Assembly (NCBI RefSeq): GCF_025024155.1
Contig: NW_026251717.1
Coordinates: forward strand, 310,001 to 374,000
From: Gamsiella multidivaricata
Lineage: Eukaryota > Mortierellomycota > Mortierellomycetes > Mortierellales > Mortierellaceae
Length of the DNA stretch: 64,000 nt
Direction of reading: 5' to 3'
Below, in pieces: positions 1-11,289 of this stretch; positions within the stretch are counted from its first letter, which is position 1; every line of letters starts with the position of its first letter. Below the pieces are notes generated by a model. The model was given only the letters and a program-made list of their open reading frames with translations. It ran no database searches and was not told where the DNA came from. A program made the position numbers and the translations under genes.

Positions 1-1337
1 AGGATCAGACGACCTTCGGCATCGGTGTTGTCAACCTCGATGGTCTTGCCGGACATGGAGGTGACGACGTCGCCGGGTTTGGAGGCCTTTCCGGAGGGCA
101 TGTTCTCACAGAGGGGGATGCCGGCGATGACGTTGAGTGGGAGCTGGAGAGCTGCAATACCGTAGAGAGCACCGGCGACGGTGGCAGCACCACCCATATC
201 GCCCTTCATCATGCCCATGTTTGCGGAGGGCTTGATCGAGATTCCACCGCTGATGGTCAAAGGAATCGGGAGGGAGGCGCATAAAGGGAAAGGGAAAGGG
301 AGATTTGGGTTAGCTGGTGAGATCAAAACTGATCCATGAGGACATTGAGGGTATGATTCTTGCGTAAAGAGAAGGAATCCTGGACTTACGAATCAAATGT
401 AACACCCTTTCCGACGAGCGCCAAGGGCTTATCTCCATCCTTACCACCCCGATACTCAATCTCCAGGAACCTGAGCGGCTCATCACTTCCCTTGGCGACG
501 CTCAAGAACGCGCCCATCTTCAGCTCCTCAGCCCAGGCACGATCCCTGACCGTGATCTTCAATTTCTTCGCGTCCACTCCGAGGCCCTCTAGCTCCTTGC
601 GAACTCTCTCGACGAACAAGGTCGGCGTCATATGGTTGCTGGGGGTCTCCATCAAGATCCTGGCCAAGTTTTGTGCGCGAGCCTGGATCACTCCGTACTC
701 AAATGCCTGGACTTCGTTGGGGCTCTCGAGGTCAAGTGCCGAAATCTTGACGTCGTTGGGGGCGCCCTTCTTGCCGGATTTGAACTGGTTGAAGTTGTAG
801 AGTCCCAGGGATGCTCCTTCGGCCGCTGCTTGGTCGTGACCCATCCCGGCGATCCCGATATCCTTGGCCTCCTGAGCCTTCAATGCCTTCACGCCCGTGG
901 CCACCTTTTTTTTTCGAGAGATCAAAAAAAAAACGTAGCGTTGGTTATTATGGACAATATCACCCCCCACATTTGCATTAACTATTTGGTCTCTATTATA
1001 AAAATAAAAAAAAAGGGCAACATACCGCCATACGAATACGATCCTTCGCCGCCGCACTAGTGCCCTGCTTTCCGAGTCCCACGACTGCGACCTTCTGGAT
1101 ATCTGAGCCGAGTCCAAAGTTTCCATAGAGAACTCGACTCTCGCCGGCCTTGCCCTTGACGCCCGCAGCCTTGACCAGACTCGTCAGAGACTCCTTTCCG
1201 TCTGCAGCGATCGATCGAGGCATGAGCAACTGTCCATCGACATGAAGTCCGACAATCGCGGCATCGTGCAGCTGTGTTGAACTCGTGTGGAACGTTCGAG
1301 TTCGGACCGCCTTGGTGATAGCTCGAATGCGGAACAT
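1..1337 (-). CDS. Leucine aminopeptidase (peptidase family M17), partial
   Basis: Cytosol-type metallo-aminopeptidase that removes N-terminal residues from peptides using two divalent metal ions. Three exons are visible on the minus strand: 1337-1026, 904-390 and 249 to the window edge. The ATG at 1337 opens a short Arg/Ser/Thr-rich leader ([15 protein letters not shown]) that looks like a mitochondrial presequence. The M17 N-terminal domain follows, then the catalytic domain with a K-G-V-T-F-D-S-G-G-I-S block spanning intron 2 and the family signature NTDAEGRL close to base 25. In the family the Asp and Glu of that signature bind metal. Intron 2 has a clean GTAAGT donor. Intron 1 (1025-905) has a GTATGT donor but an unusual A-rich acceptor. 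The C-terminal third lies outside the window. Family assignment is firm; mitochondrial targeting is inferred. Confidence 0.93.
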
Positions 1338-1581
1338 GGTTTTTTTTTTTTTTGAAAGAAAGGAAGAGAGGAAGGGGGGGAAAAGTGAAGTAAAAAAGAT
1401 GGTCTCGGAAGAAAGCGCCGTCCTTTCAAATGCATGCGACCAACCAATAGTCGTGGCTTTTTGTAGAGGGAGGGTAAAAACTGAAACTGGGCATTTATTA
1501 TAGGTCGGTCGATCTGCTGCAACTAAAATACAAGGGCCGAGAAGGGAAGGGCATGGTCTCTATCGGTAGTGGCCCATGGTT

Positions 1582-3370
1582 CTAGTCATCTTCATAGCGA
1601 GATCGGATGCGGTTACCACCCACATCGTCGGCCCTGTTGGATGCACGTGTGTGAGCCGTTGCCTCTCCTCCGAACGAGATCTTGGAGTGGTCGCCAATGA
1701 CGCTGTTAAACAAAGACAAGAAAACCCCCCCCCCCCCCGTTGATGCGTTAGAATTAGGATAAAACAACCCAATTGAGAACACTCGAACCGTCCATATGGA
1801 TAACAAGGATCGTTTCTTACCGAGGCCTGATGATGTGGAAGGCTGTAAAGATGACTCCTAAACCGGCGCAGAGGACTGCGAGCACGATGTATCCGATCCC
1901 AAGGAAGTTGTTGCGTCCTCCTGTCGCACCCAGAGTCGTGATCACAATGTACTTCTTGCCTCCATACGTATCGATCGGAAAGTCTACACAAGCATCGATA
2001 TATATTAGCAATTCACTCCTTTTCAAACCCAACTAAACAGCATAGTTCTCCTGTATGTAACTTACTCATATCGATCGACATCGTATAATTCCCTGCCTTG
2101 AGGACATCGTTATCGTTACGGCCATAAGCCTTCAAGAAGGTTGGCCATCCAGCGGTTCTCATCCAAACCTGGAAATGCTCATCCACCGAAAGATCTGGTG
2201 GTGGAAAATTCGCCGAATAGACGCCGCCGGGATAGCGGGGGCGCCAGTTGACCGGCGGAAGAATCTCTGTGAGATCTTGGTAGCCGGTCTTGCCATACTT
2301 TTCACGATCTGACGACCAAGCGATTCCCGTGTCCCCAAAATTATAGTTGACGCCCGCTGATTGTGTTCCATCTGTTGGTGCCGCAACAAACAAATCGCTG
2401 ATAGTATCTGAGCAAATCGTAATAACAAAGAGTAGAACGAAAATATTAATCATAGGAACAACAAGAGAGGGTATAAGAAGCGAACCTTATAGCAAGTAGT
2501 TGCGACTCTTACCGTTGAACATGGAGTTGGCAATCAGCCCACAGGGATAGACCAGCTCATTGTTTTGCAGGTTGCAACCCTTCCTTGACTTAATAGCTTC
2601 GACTGAGCTGGCCTCTCCGCGGAGTTGCTTATAATCCAGACTCTTGGTATATCTGCGATGGTTCTGGTAAAAGTGCGTCAGCTTGTAATACATCATCACG
2701 GGCGGCTGGAGATCTACAGGGATGGTCAGATCGATCGAGCATCTCTGGACGGGATATTGATAGGGCTGAGCCTGGCTTCCCTCGACAGGATTAGTGGTCC
2801 CGGATTGGTTCAACAGGATCTGGTAAGTCGGCTTGTCGAACTCTAGGACCGCAGAGGAGTGCATAAAAGTTGATTCAGGGACTGGAGTGCGGGCGGTCGC
2901 GGACTTGCAGGCTGTGTACTCGAACGACATCTCTGTCACCTAAGTGGATGCGAGTGTCAAATGTGGATAAAAAGGATTTTAGTAAAATTAGATAAGGTAG
3001 GATACGGTTCTCCTTGGCAGGCTGTGTTGGATCGACAGTTTATCAGTATCCAGAGCTGCTGACAAAGTCATATGTGTCCTCAGGGTTGGTCCTTTACCTG
3101 GCCGTTTCTCCAGACGAGAAGTCCTCCCAGGGGAGCAAACAGAATGCCGATGATGAAGAAGGTCGGGAGGACGGATTTTGCTGTCAGAATAGGCTGCCAT
3201 GCTTTCAGACGCTGCTGCTTGAAAGAGGTGTCTATGGATACAGAGAAGTGGGGGGTGTATTGTTAGCAATCACAAGAACGATGGTCTTTAGATATGGCCA
3301 AGGCTGCCCCCTGTTGCTGCTGCTAGTAGGTCGTACTTGGTGGCCTCCTCTTTGGTGGTTCATCCATCAT
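1582..3370 (-). CDS. CDC50/LEM3-family (TMEM30) subunit of a P4-ATPase lipid flippase
   Basis: Beta subunit that chaperones P4-ATPases from the ER and takes part in phospholipid flipping at Golgi and plasma membranes (family knowledge). Six exons: 3370-3337, 3231-3098, 2939-2513, 2407-2066, 1983-1821 and 1702-1582, giving 406 aa, the usual length. The first tiny exon ([11 protein letters not shown]) joins in frame to the family motif [13 protein letters not shown]; its donor is the less common GTACGA. The N-terminal membrane segment is [21 protein letters not shown]. The large luminal domain has paired cysteines (C-G-L-I-A-N-S-x-F-N) and N-glycosylation sequons. A second membrane segment ([18 protein letters not shown]) precedes a polar tail ending YEDD. 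Two-TM topology with a big loop is exactly that of Cdc50, Lem3 and Crf1; which paralogue this is cannot be told. It is divergent from RPS13. Confidence 0.93.
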
Positions 3371-4435
3371 CAAGAGTTGGGATGAGTTGATGAGCTGTTG
3401 GCGAAGGGTAAGTGGTGATGGCCTGCTCTTTACGATTCAAGCTGGAATAGAAGTAGACTGGGCTGTAGGATGGTGGAGAAGGGGAGATGAGGAGATGCTC
3501 TTTGGACACGCGGGAAGGATGGCAGTGAAGTGAGGGCGCATGATGAGGAATAAAAGGGAGGGAGTGCAGAACGCCCAAGTGGACCAAGGCACGTGCTGGG
3601 CCGTCGCTGTTTCTATGCTCCAAGCATTTTGTGTGGTGCGGAAATACCACGCTCTAAAGACGACCAATTGCTCGAAAGCGAGCATACTAAATCGCCCTTC
3701 CAGTGTAGACAAAAAAGATGCGCAGGTCGATTGCGCTCCAGAAGGCATCATTCATTCGACATTGATATGTTCATCCTGAACGGTCAACTTGCCGCAGAAT
3801 ATTGCCCGTGCGGAGGATTAATATCATTCAAAGTGGTTACATTCATCTGCGGTTTTTTATGAATACAATGGACAAAAGGAACCATGATAAACCACGCTGC
3901 TATATGTAAAATCGACTGGCGCTTCAGTCTGGTTAAGGTCGAAAACGTGGTTTAGTATACTCGCTTTCGAGTAGTTGCTTTATTCTCGAGAGGTGTTCCA
4001 TTGAATCTTATGGATAGGCTCAAAGATCTAAAGTGGCTTGATGGAGTAGAAAAATAATAAAAGTGCCCCCTCCCCGCAAAACACTTTGAATCCTTCTCTT
4101 TTTTCCACACACTCCACCAAAAGGTACCCATGAATCTCAGCCAATTGTTTACTTGATTGCAGCCAAATCAGCCGGATCAGCTTCACCAGCACTCTCCAGG
4201 ATCAGGATCAAACAAACCTGGGCGTGTTTGTCCAGATTGATCATCGCGGGATTCGATTGCCAGGAACACGCATTCCGTCTAGTCGGAGGAGACAGCCATC
4301 ATCCCGATCATCGCGATTCTCATCATCCCTGCTATCTCCAGAACTCGCTCGACTAATTGGATTATTTTTTTACTAACTTCTAATTTCGTGTTGACTCAAC
4401 CGGACCCTTTCTCTTCTAGTACACATATATTCAAA
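3371..4435. other. Divergent intergenic region between CDC50-family gene and RPS13
   Basis: About 1.07 kb separating two genes transcribed away from each other, so both promoters must lie here. Short open frames on both strands have no recognisable protein features. A pyrimidine-rich stretch with a possible splice acceptor (CTCTTCTAG, ending near 4419) lies just upstream of the RPS13 start, so a leader intron is possible. No repeat was seen. Confidence 0.5.
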
Positions 4436-4858
4436 ATGGGTCGCATGCACAGCAGTGGTAAGGGTATCTCGAGCTCCGCTCTCCCCTACAAGCGTTCTCC
4501 TCCTTCGTGGTTGAAGACCTCGCCCGAGGATGTCTGCGATTCGATCTTCAAGCTCGCCAAGAAGGGTATGACCCCCTCCCAGATCGGTGTTATCCTCCGT
4601 GACTCCCAGGGTATTGCCCAGGTCAAGAACGTCACCGGTAACAAGATTCTCCGTATCTTGAAGTCCAACGGTCTCGCCCCCGAGATCCCCGAGGATCTCT
4701 ACCACTTGATCAAGAAGGCTGTCGCCGTCCGCAAGCACTTGGAGCGCAACCGCAAGGATTGCGATGGCAAGTTCCGCCTCATTTTGATCGAGTCCCGTAT
4801 CCACCGTCTTGCCCGTTACTACAAGACTGCCGGCCAGCTTCCTCCTACCTGGAAATAG
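4436..4858 (+). CDS. RPS13: Small-subunit ribosomal protein uS15 (RPS13)
   Basis: Component of the 40S ribosomal subunit. The single-exon frame begins [18 protein letters not shown] and runs through the core blocks [46 protein letters not shown] and [12 protein letters not shown], all diagnostic of eukaryotic uS15. The protein is 140 aa and stops after LPPTWK. Typical eukaryotic RPS13 is 151 aa and carries about 11 more residues there (family knowledge), so this copy ends early. Either the lineage lacks the tail or a small 3' exon was missed. Codon use is strongly biased to C/G endings, as expected for a highly expressed gene. Upstream AAA at -3 to -1 suits a fungal start context. Confidence 0.97.
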   Translation: MGRMHSSGKGISSSALPYKRSPPSWLKTSPEDVCDSIFKLAKKGMTPSQIGVILRDSQGIAQVKNVTGNKILRILKSNGLAPEIPEDLYHLIKKAVAVRKHLERNRKDCDGKFRLILIESRIHRLARYYKTAGQLPPTWK

Positions 4859-5824
4859 TATCAACCTTGTGTCGTCCTTGGACGTGTGTGGTTTTGGGTT
4901 GGGTTTTCTATCTTTTGATTTCTGTATCTTATACCCTTTTTTGTTTTTGGTGAAAGTGCGATCCTGGTGGTTTCTTGATATTTTCTAGGGCATCTCGGCT
5001 TTTTATTTTTCCTGCTTAATGCTGTTTTCTCGGTTGTTGATGCGTACTATTACTATTGTGTCTTTTTTCTTTTGTTGTTGTTGTTGTTGTTGTTGCTTTT
5101 GCCTTTCCCTCATCAATCAAAACCAAAGCGGGTCTATATTCGACAGTACGTTGAGTGTCAAAGGGGGGAGATGGACAGGCGAGAGGAGCGAGGCATTGAG
5201 CCTCTCTTCTCGAGCGTGTCTGCATTGAACCCTGCTCCGTATTCGTCTGCCTTAACTTGATTACCCGCGCCTGTCTTTGTATGTGTTTTCTATCTGTCCT
5301 GTTCCATCCTAATAGCGAGTCTGCCACTGCCTCCGCCCTTGTCGCCTAAACGGTCCCCATCGTACGATCCTGGTCCTGGTCCTGGCCCCTGCTCCTGTCG
5401 TAGTCCGGCTGAAAACAAAAGCCGTTCGATCATTCAGCTCAGCCCAATAAACGAAACTTTAAACAGGCAAATGAAAATACGGAAATACGAAAAATGCGTT
5501 CAATTGGCTCGGTTGCAACACGGCCTTTCTTGTTTTGGAAAGGCGCCGAGAGGGAGGGAAAAGTCAGGCCATGCTGAAAGCAGAGCAAAAATGGGCCGAT
5601 GATGCAGAAAACAACAAAGAGTGACAGAAGGTCTGCTTGCATCTCCGCAGGTCCGTTGGGGAGAAACATATGGAAGCTAGTGCTCAGCAGCGCCAGCACC
5701 AGCACCAGCACCAGCACCAGCAGTAGCTGCAAAAGGGCGGCAGCGGTAGTCTCCTGCTAATGAGTGAGAGGACAGGATCCAGCTAGCTACTTCGGTCCGC
5801 TCTTCTCTACATTCTCCGTGCAAG
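4859..5824. other. Intergenic: RPS13 3' region with simple repeats
   Basis: No gene recognised. Holds a (TTG)n run at about 5072-5094 and a CCAGCA hexanucleotide array at about 5692-5723. The ORFs covering these are low-complexity artefacts. Confidence 0.55.
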
Positions 5825-5832
5825 TATAAAAG
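5825..5832 (+). promoter_or_regulatory. TATA box of the ketopantoate hydroxymethyltransferase gene
   Basis: TATAAAAG about 195 nt before the start codon at 6026, followed by a CT-rich tract (about 5866-5910), a common layout of fungal core promoters. Assigned by sequence and position only. Confidence 0.5.
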
Positions 5833-6025
5833 ATCATCCGTCCACCGCTGCTTCATTCCCTTCCTCTCTCCCTCACTCTCTCTCTCTCTATCTCTCTCTC
5901 TTTCTTTGTCCGACAGTTTCTTTCTTTTCGTTTCTTATCTTTCCACCCCACTCCACTCCACTCAAACACTGTTAATATCTACCCCAATTGCTCTCCCGCC
6001 CCACAAACTATCCCATAAAAAAAGA

Positions 6026-7841
6026 ATGTCGATTTCCGCAAGACTGGCCACTCAGGTGCGGGGCAAGGTGTTGTCGAGTCTCCCCCGATCTGCGGCCACT
6101 GGCCTGGTTGCCTGCTCTTCCCTGCGGATTGCCCAGCAACTGAGACCGCAGCAGATGTCCTGTTCTCCTTCTTGGACAAATCATCCGACGCAGTCAGGAG
6201 TCCACATGCGCAGCTACAGCAGTCGCCCAGCCGAGCCCGATCTTCATCACGGTAAGCCAAAAACAGCAAGACCCTCTGTTGCCCCAGAAGGGGGGGGGAA
6301 TGAAATTTTTATTTTTCATCCTCTTGAACGCACCCACAGACATCATTAGTCAACCGACACATTGCCCAATCGCACAAACCAAGCATCCAAAATGCCATGT
6401 GGCAGCACATACACATGCAACCACGAATAAGGGGGCAGGAAGAGAACAGAACAGAGGGAAGCAAACAATAGGGCATGAGTGGATGTCGTACCTGTCTATG
6501 ACTATCTATACTCTATCCATATGTGTCAATGTGTCACTGTGTTTTCCCTTCACCTTTGACACATGCTTGAGCATCATGAACCGCATTGTGCAAATGTGGG
6601 GGAAGTGGTTCACAATATGCTGTGCTCGCTGTGTCCAATTAAGGTTGGGTCCCTCCTCCCTCTTCTGTATCCCCTGCACACGTTTTTCTTTTCTTTTCTT
6701 TTTTTTTCTTTTCTTCCATATTCTGCACACGGAGCGTATACATTGCGCCGGTTTGAGATGACGGCATTCAGCACCGCACATTCCTGTTACACAAACACAG
6801 CCTTCATATCCATCCCGGGCCCATCGAGCCTCTGCCCCTACTTTCCATTCATTGCAGCCACGTACCTACACCATATGCACTCTTGCACTTTCCACACGAG
6901 CGCATACACTCATCCTTCGTTCCCTCACAATCCCTCTAGTCCGCCCAAAGGTCACACTCGCAACCCTGCGCAAGCTATACAAGCGTAAGGAACCTATTAC
7001 CGTCATGACCGCCCACGACTTCCCTACAGGCTCACTGGTCGACAAGGCCGGCATTGATATGACCCTGGTTGGCGATTCCCTCGCAATGGTCGCACTCGGC
7101 TACACTTCCACCTCTGAGATTACCCTGGACGAGATGTTGCACCACTCCCGAGCAGTTGCCCGAGGTACCCGTTCCAGCTTCTTGGTGGCCGACATGCCCT
7201 TTGGCACATATGAAACCAATGCGGACCAGGCTGTCAACAACGCTGTGAGGATTTTGAAGGAGGGCAAGGCCGAGGCCGTCAAGTTGGAAGGTGGCAAAGA
7301 AATAGCCCCTACGGTCGCTCGTCTCACCCAGGTTGGCATCCCAGTTCTGGGCCACATCGGCCTCACACCCCAGCGTCAAGCCAGCCTTGGAGGGTACAAA
7401 GTCCAGGGCAAGACGGTCGCCAAGGCTAAAGCAATGATGGAGGATGCACTGGCGCTCCAGCGAGCCGGATGCTACGCAATTGTTCTTGAGGCTGTCCCCG
7501 AACCCGTCGCAAGGCACATCACGAACATTCTTTCGATCCCGACCATCGGCATTGGCGCAGGTGCAGGTTGCTCTGGCCAGGTACTTGTCCAGCAGGACAT
7601 GCTGGGTCTGTATGGTCGTGTGCCTCGCTTCTGCAAGACATACCGTAACCTGGCGGATGAGATCGTTGGAGCATTGCAGGAGTACAGTGCAGATGTCAAG
7701 TCCGGAGCGTTCCCAGCGGAGGAACACTGTTATCCTATGCCTCAAGCGGAGCTGGATCGGTTCATGCATATGATTGCAGAAGAGAAGCAGCACGAGGAAC
7801 AAAGCGTGAGTCCAGAGGCAGTTGCTGCGGGACTCGCGTAA
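6026..7841 (+). CDS. panB: 3-methyl-2-oxobutanoate (ketopantoate) hydroxymethyltransferase, mitochondrial
   Basis: Catalyses transfer of a hydroxymethyl group from 5,10-methylene-THF to 2-oxoisovalerate, the first committed step of pantothenate/CoA synthesis (PanB; Ecm31 in yeast). Exon 1 (6026-6251) encodes an Arg/Ser-rich presequence starting MSISARLATQVRGKVLSSL, consistent with mitochondrial import. After a long 688 bp intron, exon 2 (6940-7841) starts VRPKVTLATLRKLYKRKEP and contains the whole enzyme: TAHDFPTGSLVDKAG, LVGDSLAMVALGY (metal-binding Asp), PFGTYETNADQA, AVKLEGG, VLGHIGLTPQ and VLEAVPEPVA (catalytic Glu region). Total 375 aa, longer than bacterial PanB mainly because of the presequence. 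The splice keeps frame (G|TC). The long intron holds an unbroken in-frame stretch from 6852, so an internal start is an alternative first exon. Confidence 0.95.
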
Positions 7842-7864
7842 CATAGGAGCGGACAAGCAGCACG

Positions 7865-7902
<38 letters not shown>
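7865..7902. repeat. (ATCT)n microsatellite
   Basis: About nine perfect ATCT units just 3' of the ketopantoate hydroxymethyltransferase stop codon, probably in its 3' UTR. Confidence 0.9.
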
Positions 7903-8615
7903 ACCTGTATTATCTACTTGCTACATGATATTCATCACTCTTTGAGAACACAATAAAACACGGGGAGGCGACTCCAAAGCAGAGATAAAAAAAAAAGACA
8001 TTATGTGTTTCGTGGAAAAGACACAAAGGGTGTAGCTGGAATCTTGGGCTGAAATATCTTGACACATTTTTTTGTCCGTGCTATAGATAAATGCGATTCT
8101 TTGCCAAGATCGAGATCGCGAATAGAGAGATACCAACTGTGTTACACGGATTCGCAGTATACATTTCGTTTCTTCTGTGCGCGCATCCTGCAGGGTAGAT
8201 GGTAATTCCCATGGTGGCGTTTTTATCTTTCGAGGAGAGGAGAGGGCTATAGTGGCAATGGGCCATAGTCCAAAGGTTTGATGTCCAGTAGTACTCCACT
8301 CAGTAGAAGTAGTAGTGGCGGTACCGGTGGCTCTACTCAATTCTCTCCACAATAAAATTATTTAGCAAACACAGCAACTTTAGACACGTGGTGCCGGAAA
8401 GAAGGTTCGCTCATTCCGAGCAAATGGCAATAGTCACAGGCCCTGAAAACAGTGGCAACGCATCACTTTATCCACCCTCCCTCTGGCTCTCTCTTCTCTC
8501 ATCCTCTTCTCTACCACTGTGCTCTTCGCTCGTCTTCTCTTCACTCCTGTCCTCCTACAGACGCCAACAAACTGCATTACTTGTTCACTCAATCACGCTC
8601 AGCTACATTTCAACC
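7903..8615. other. Intergenic region before the CRN effector gene
   Basis: Nothing recognisable on either strand; the open frames here have no protein-like composition. The last 150 bases are pyrimidine-rich (CTCTC / TCTTC), consistent with the CRN gene promoter and leader. Confidence 0.5.
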
Positions 8616-10666
8616 ATGCCCGACCTCCTTTTCTTTTGTCTCTCCGACGGAGAACCCATGTCGAACGCGTTTCCAGTCTCGATACCATCTACGAACGCCA
8701 TCGGTAACCTCAAGGAGCTCATCAAGGCCAAGAAGACGCCAAAATTTGACGACCTCGCAGCAGATGAGCTCACGCTCTGGCGTGTCTCGGTTCGAATCAC
8801 GGACGACGATGAACTTCCCATCGTACTCAGCACCCTGAAGGAGAATGAGAAGAAGAAACTCTGCCCAACGACTCGTCTCCCCAAGGTCTTCACAGAAGAG
8901 CCACCTGAAGAAGCAATCCACATCATTGCGCAGCGACCATCACCAGGTAATACATCGCGAGTTACATTCCTAATAGTGCATGGACTTGCCCGCCGTATCT
9001 GTTTTTTTGTGCGAAATACTGACTCTCGACCTAATCTTTTCTTGTCGCTTTTCTTGCTCTTCTTGTAGTTCAATATACAGATCTTATATCAGAGTACCAG
9101 TTCGTGCAACGTGCTTTCGAACCTGTCACCGACATACACCAAAGGGTGCATGGAATGATGACCGACACGACTCGTACATACTCGTTGACCCCTACGTTAG
9201 TTGCCGTGTGGGATGGCTTTTTAACCCTGGTGTGCCAAATGCAACTTAAGACTGAGCCAATCCATCCACGTCCAAGCTTTCTACCGGTCAGGACGTTTGT
9301 GACCGAGCCAAATCTGCATGCCGCCTTCCAATGCGATGTCGGCTCCGTCCAAAGCTTGCCCCCCTTTGCAAACACTCTCAGCTCCACTGGCCTGCGATAT
9401 AGTGTTCCCGATCTGGTATGCTCACGCCAGAATGACCCCGCCTCGATATTGTTTCTGATCGAAATGAAAATGCCCTCCTATCTGTATTTGGATGACGGCA
9501 CCGGTTATTCAACCGCTTATAAGGCACAAGAATCACGGACACAAGGCCCGGCTGGTGCGCTAAGGCAGATATTCGGATACATGCGGTTCAACGGGTTTCA
9601 CTATGGCGTACTGTCTACCTACATCCAGACTTGGTTTATCAAGAGAGTCAAGGAGCGTGAGAACCACATCCTAGTCTCGCCTACAATCCAATACGACAGC
9701 ACGGAGCCAACACTACTTCAATGTTACTTGTGGTTGATCAGAATGGCAGACAAGGAGGTTAAATGGCAGCCGGTCATTCCCGATAGTCCTACGGTTGACA
9801 ACATGCTCGCAAACGAACGGCTTGAAGACGAGATTGAGGAACGTGATCCTGACTGGAGGCAAAGCCCTGGCGTAAGCGTTGAACCAGGAACGAAGAGACC
9901 TCGTACGCGAAGCATGTAAGAAAGAGACAGGTTGATGCATTCCGGTTGGAAAGGTTTCTTTTGGGCATAGATGATTGACCATCCTATACTATGTGGTAAT
10001 ACAGTGCCAATGAACAGGCAGGGGTCACGGAACGAGAGCTTACCAATACCCCTGCCTTCGAAAACATGGAGCTTATCGCTCAAGGTGAAGGTGCCCGTAC
10101 GTTCCGGGCGTCATGGCCAAACGGGGATGTTGTGTTTAAGAAAGCCGACAGGTGGAATCAGCAAGAGGTTGTTCGCGAGTTGGAGCATGAGGCAAGGGTT
10201 TACCAGGTTCTGCAGAAGCTGCAAGGGCAATGGATACCCAAGTTGAAGATAGCCGGAATAGCAGATGAACTGGAGATGATTCTGGTCACGGAATTTATAG
10301 GACCTGACCTCTGCGAAGGACGCTTGGATTTATCTGATCGGAAAAAGATACGGGCGGCACTGTCAGCAATCCACAGGCTAGGTATCCTGCATGGTGATAT
10401 TCGACCGCACAACATTGTGGCACGGCGCGATGGTGGAAACTCGCAGTTTTTTTTCATCGACTTTGGACGTTCGGTATTCACAAGAGAGAAAAAATTTCTG
10501 AAGCACGAGGCGAAAGAGTTGGAATCGCTGCTTGGCACAATGCCTTGGCCAGAAGGTAAGTAGCCATAGTTCATGATACGTGTCGGGTCAAATTAATTTC
10601 TCACTCTACTAACCTTGTTCTCGTACAGCATTGCGTCCCGAGATAGGAGAAACCCCACCGCTCTGA
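8616..10666 (+). CDS. Crinkler (CRN) effector: ubiquitin-like header, PD-(D/E)XK nuclease and Bud32-like kinase domains
   Basis: Four exons (8616-8946, 9069-9915, 10005-10555, 10629-10666) give 588 aa in continuous frame with GTAATA, GTAAGA and GTAAGT donors. Residues 1-110 match the CRN header: MPDLLFFCLSDGEP, NLKELIKAKKTP, LTLWRVSV and a closing HIIAQRPSPG. Residues about 115-350 look like a restriction-endonuclease fold: RYSVPDLV (Asp), LFLIEMKMP (Glu-x-Lys) and a helix with LRQIFGYM (Gln). Residues about 410-560 are a compact kinase with HGDIRPHNIV and FFIDFGRS that ends about 40 residues after DFG, as in Bud32/RIO-like kinases. The apparent stop at 9917 is inside an intron whose removal joins nuclease and kinase. 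CRN proteins are modular effectors with toxin-like C-termini, known from oomycetes and fungi. No classical signal peptide is seen. Activity and target are unknown. Confidence 0.85.
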
Positions 10667-11289
10667 GCCAAGACGCCGCGCTCTACCCCAAGAGTTGGAA
10701 TTTGCTGTCATGCTAATGGGGATATTTGCTCAAGACTATTCAGCTGCTGGTCTAACTCAAGGGGGGAACTATTCGAATGCCGATTTGTTTCCTCCACTCT
10801 ACAAAGCATCAGAACGATAAATTGCTCGTTCTCATGTTGGAAGCAAGAATGAAATTGCACAGAAATAAAACGACATACTGTGATTCACCTATGAGAGCAC
10901 GAATGCTGACATGATGTGTGTCCCCTAGACCCTTGATATTAAAAAAACCAAAAGTGGCTGTAATTTTCCGCCTTAAAGGTTTATATCATTCCTGAAAGCC
11001 ACGAGCGAGCCCAACTATTATTTATTTATATTGCCTCGGTACGTATGCCACTTGCGCTCTATTCCAGGTCAGCATAAGGATACACTCGACATCATAATCT
11101 TAAGGTATCTGTGGCACCGCCTTACTATTCCAGCCCTCTTGTTACAAGCGGGTCATGGGCGTCCTCATGTTTTATATGACCATACTAGCAGAACCACCCG
11201 TGGCACACGCCACGCGTCCAAGGCAAAAAAAATAAAATAAAATAAAATCGTCGCTTGATTGTATGTTCAGCACATTTCTACAGATGATA
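10667..11289. other. Intergenic region between the CRN gene and helicase relic
   Basis: No gene or repeat recognised; AT-rich 3' flank of the CRN gene. Includes an (AAAAT)n stretch near 11,230-11,247. Confidence 0.45.

Noticed and set aside
386..1126. Single long minus-strand ORF in the aminopeptidase region as one exon
   Set aside because: It reads through intron 1 (1025-905), giving a non-homologous insertion; the GTATGT donor and exon phases restore the family sequence.
9104..9919. CRN nuclease part as a separate gene ending at 9919
   Set aside because: The stop lies in GTAAGA at 9916, and splicing to 10,005 continues in frame directly into the kinase; the header exon also splices in frame to it.
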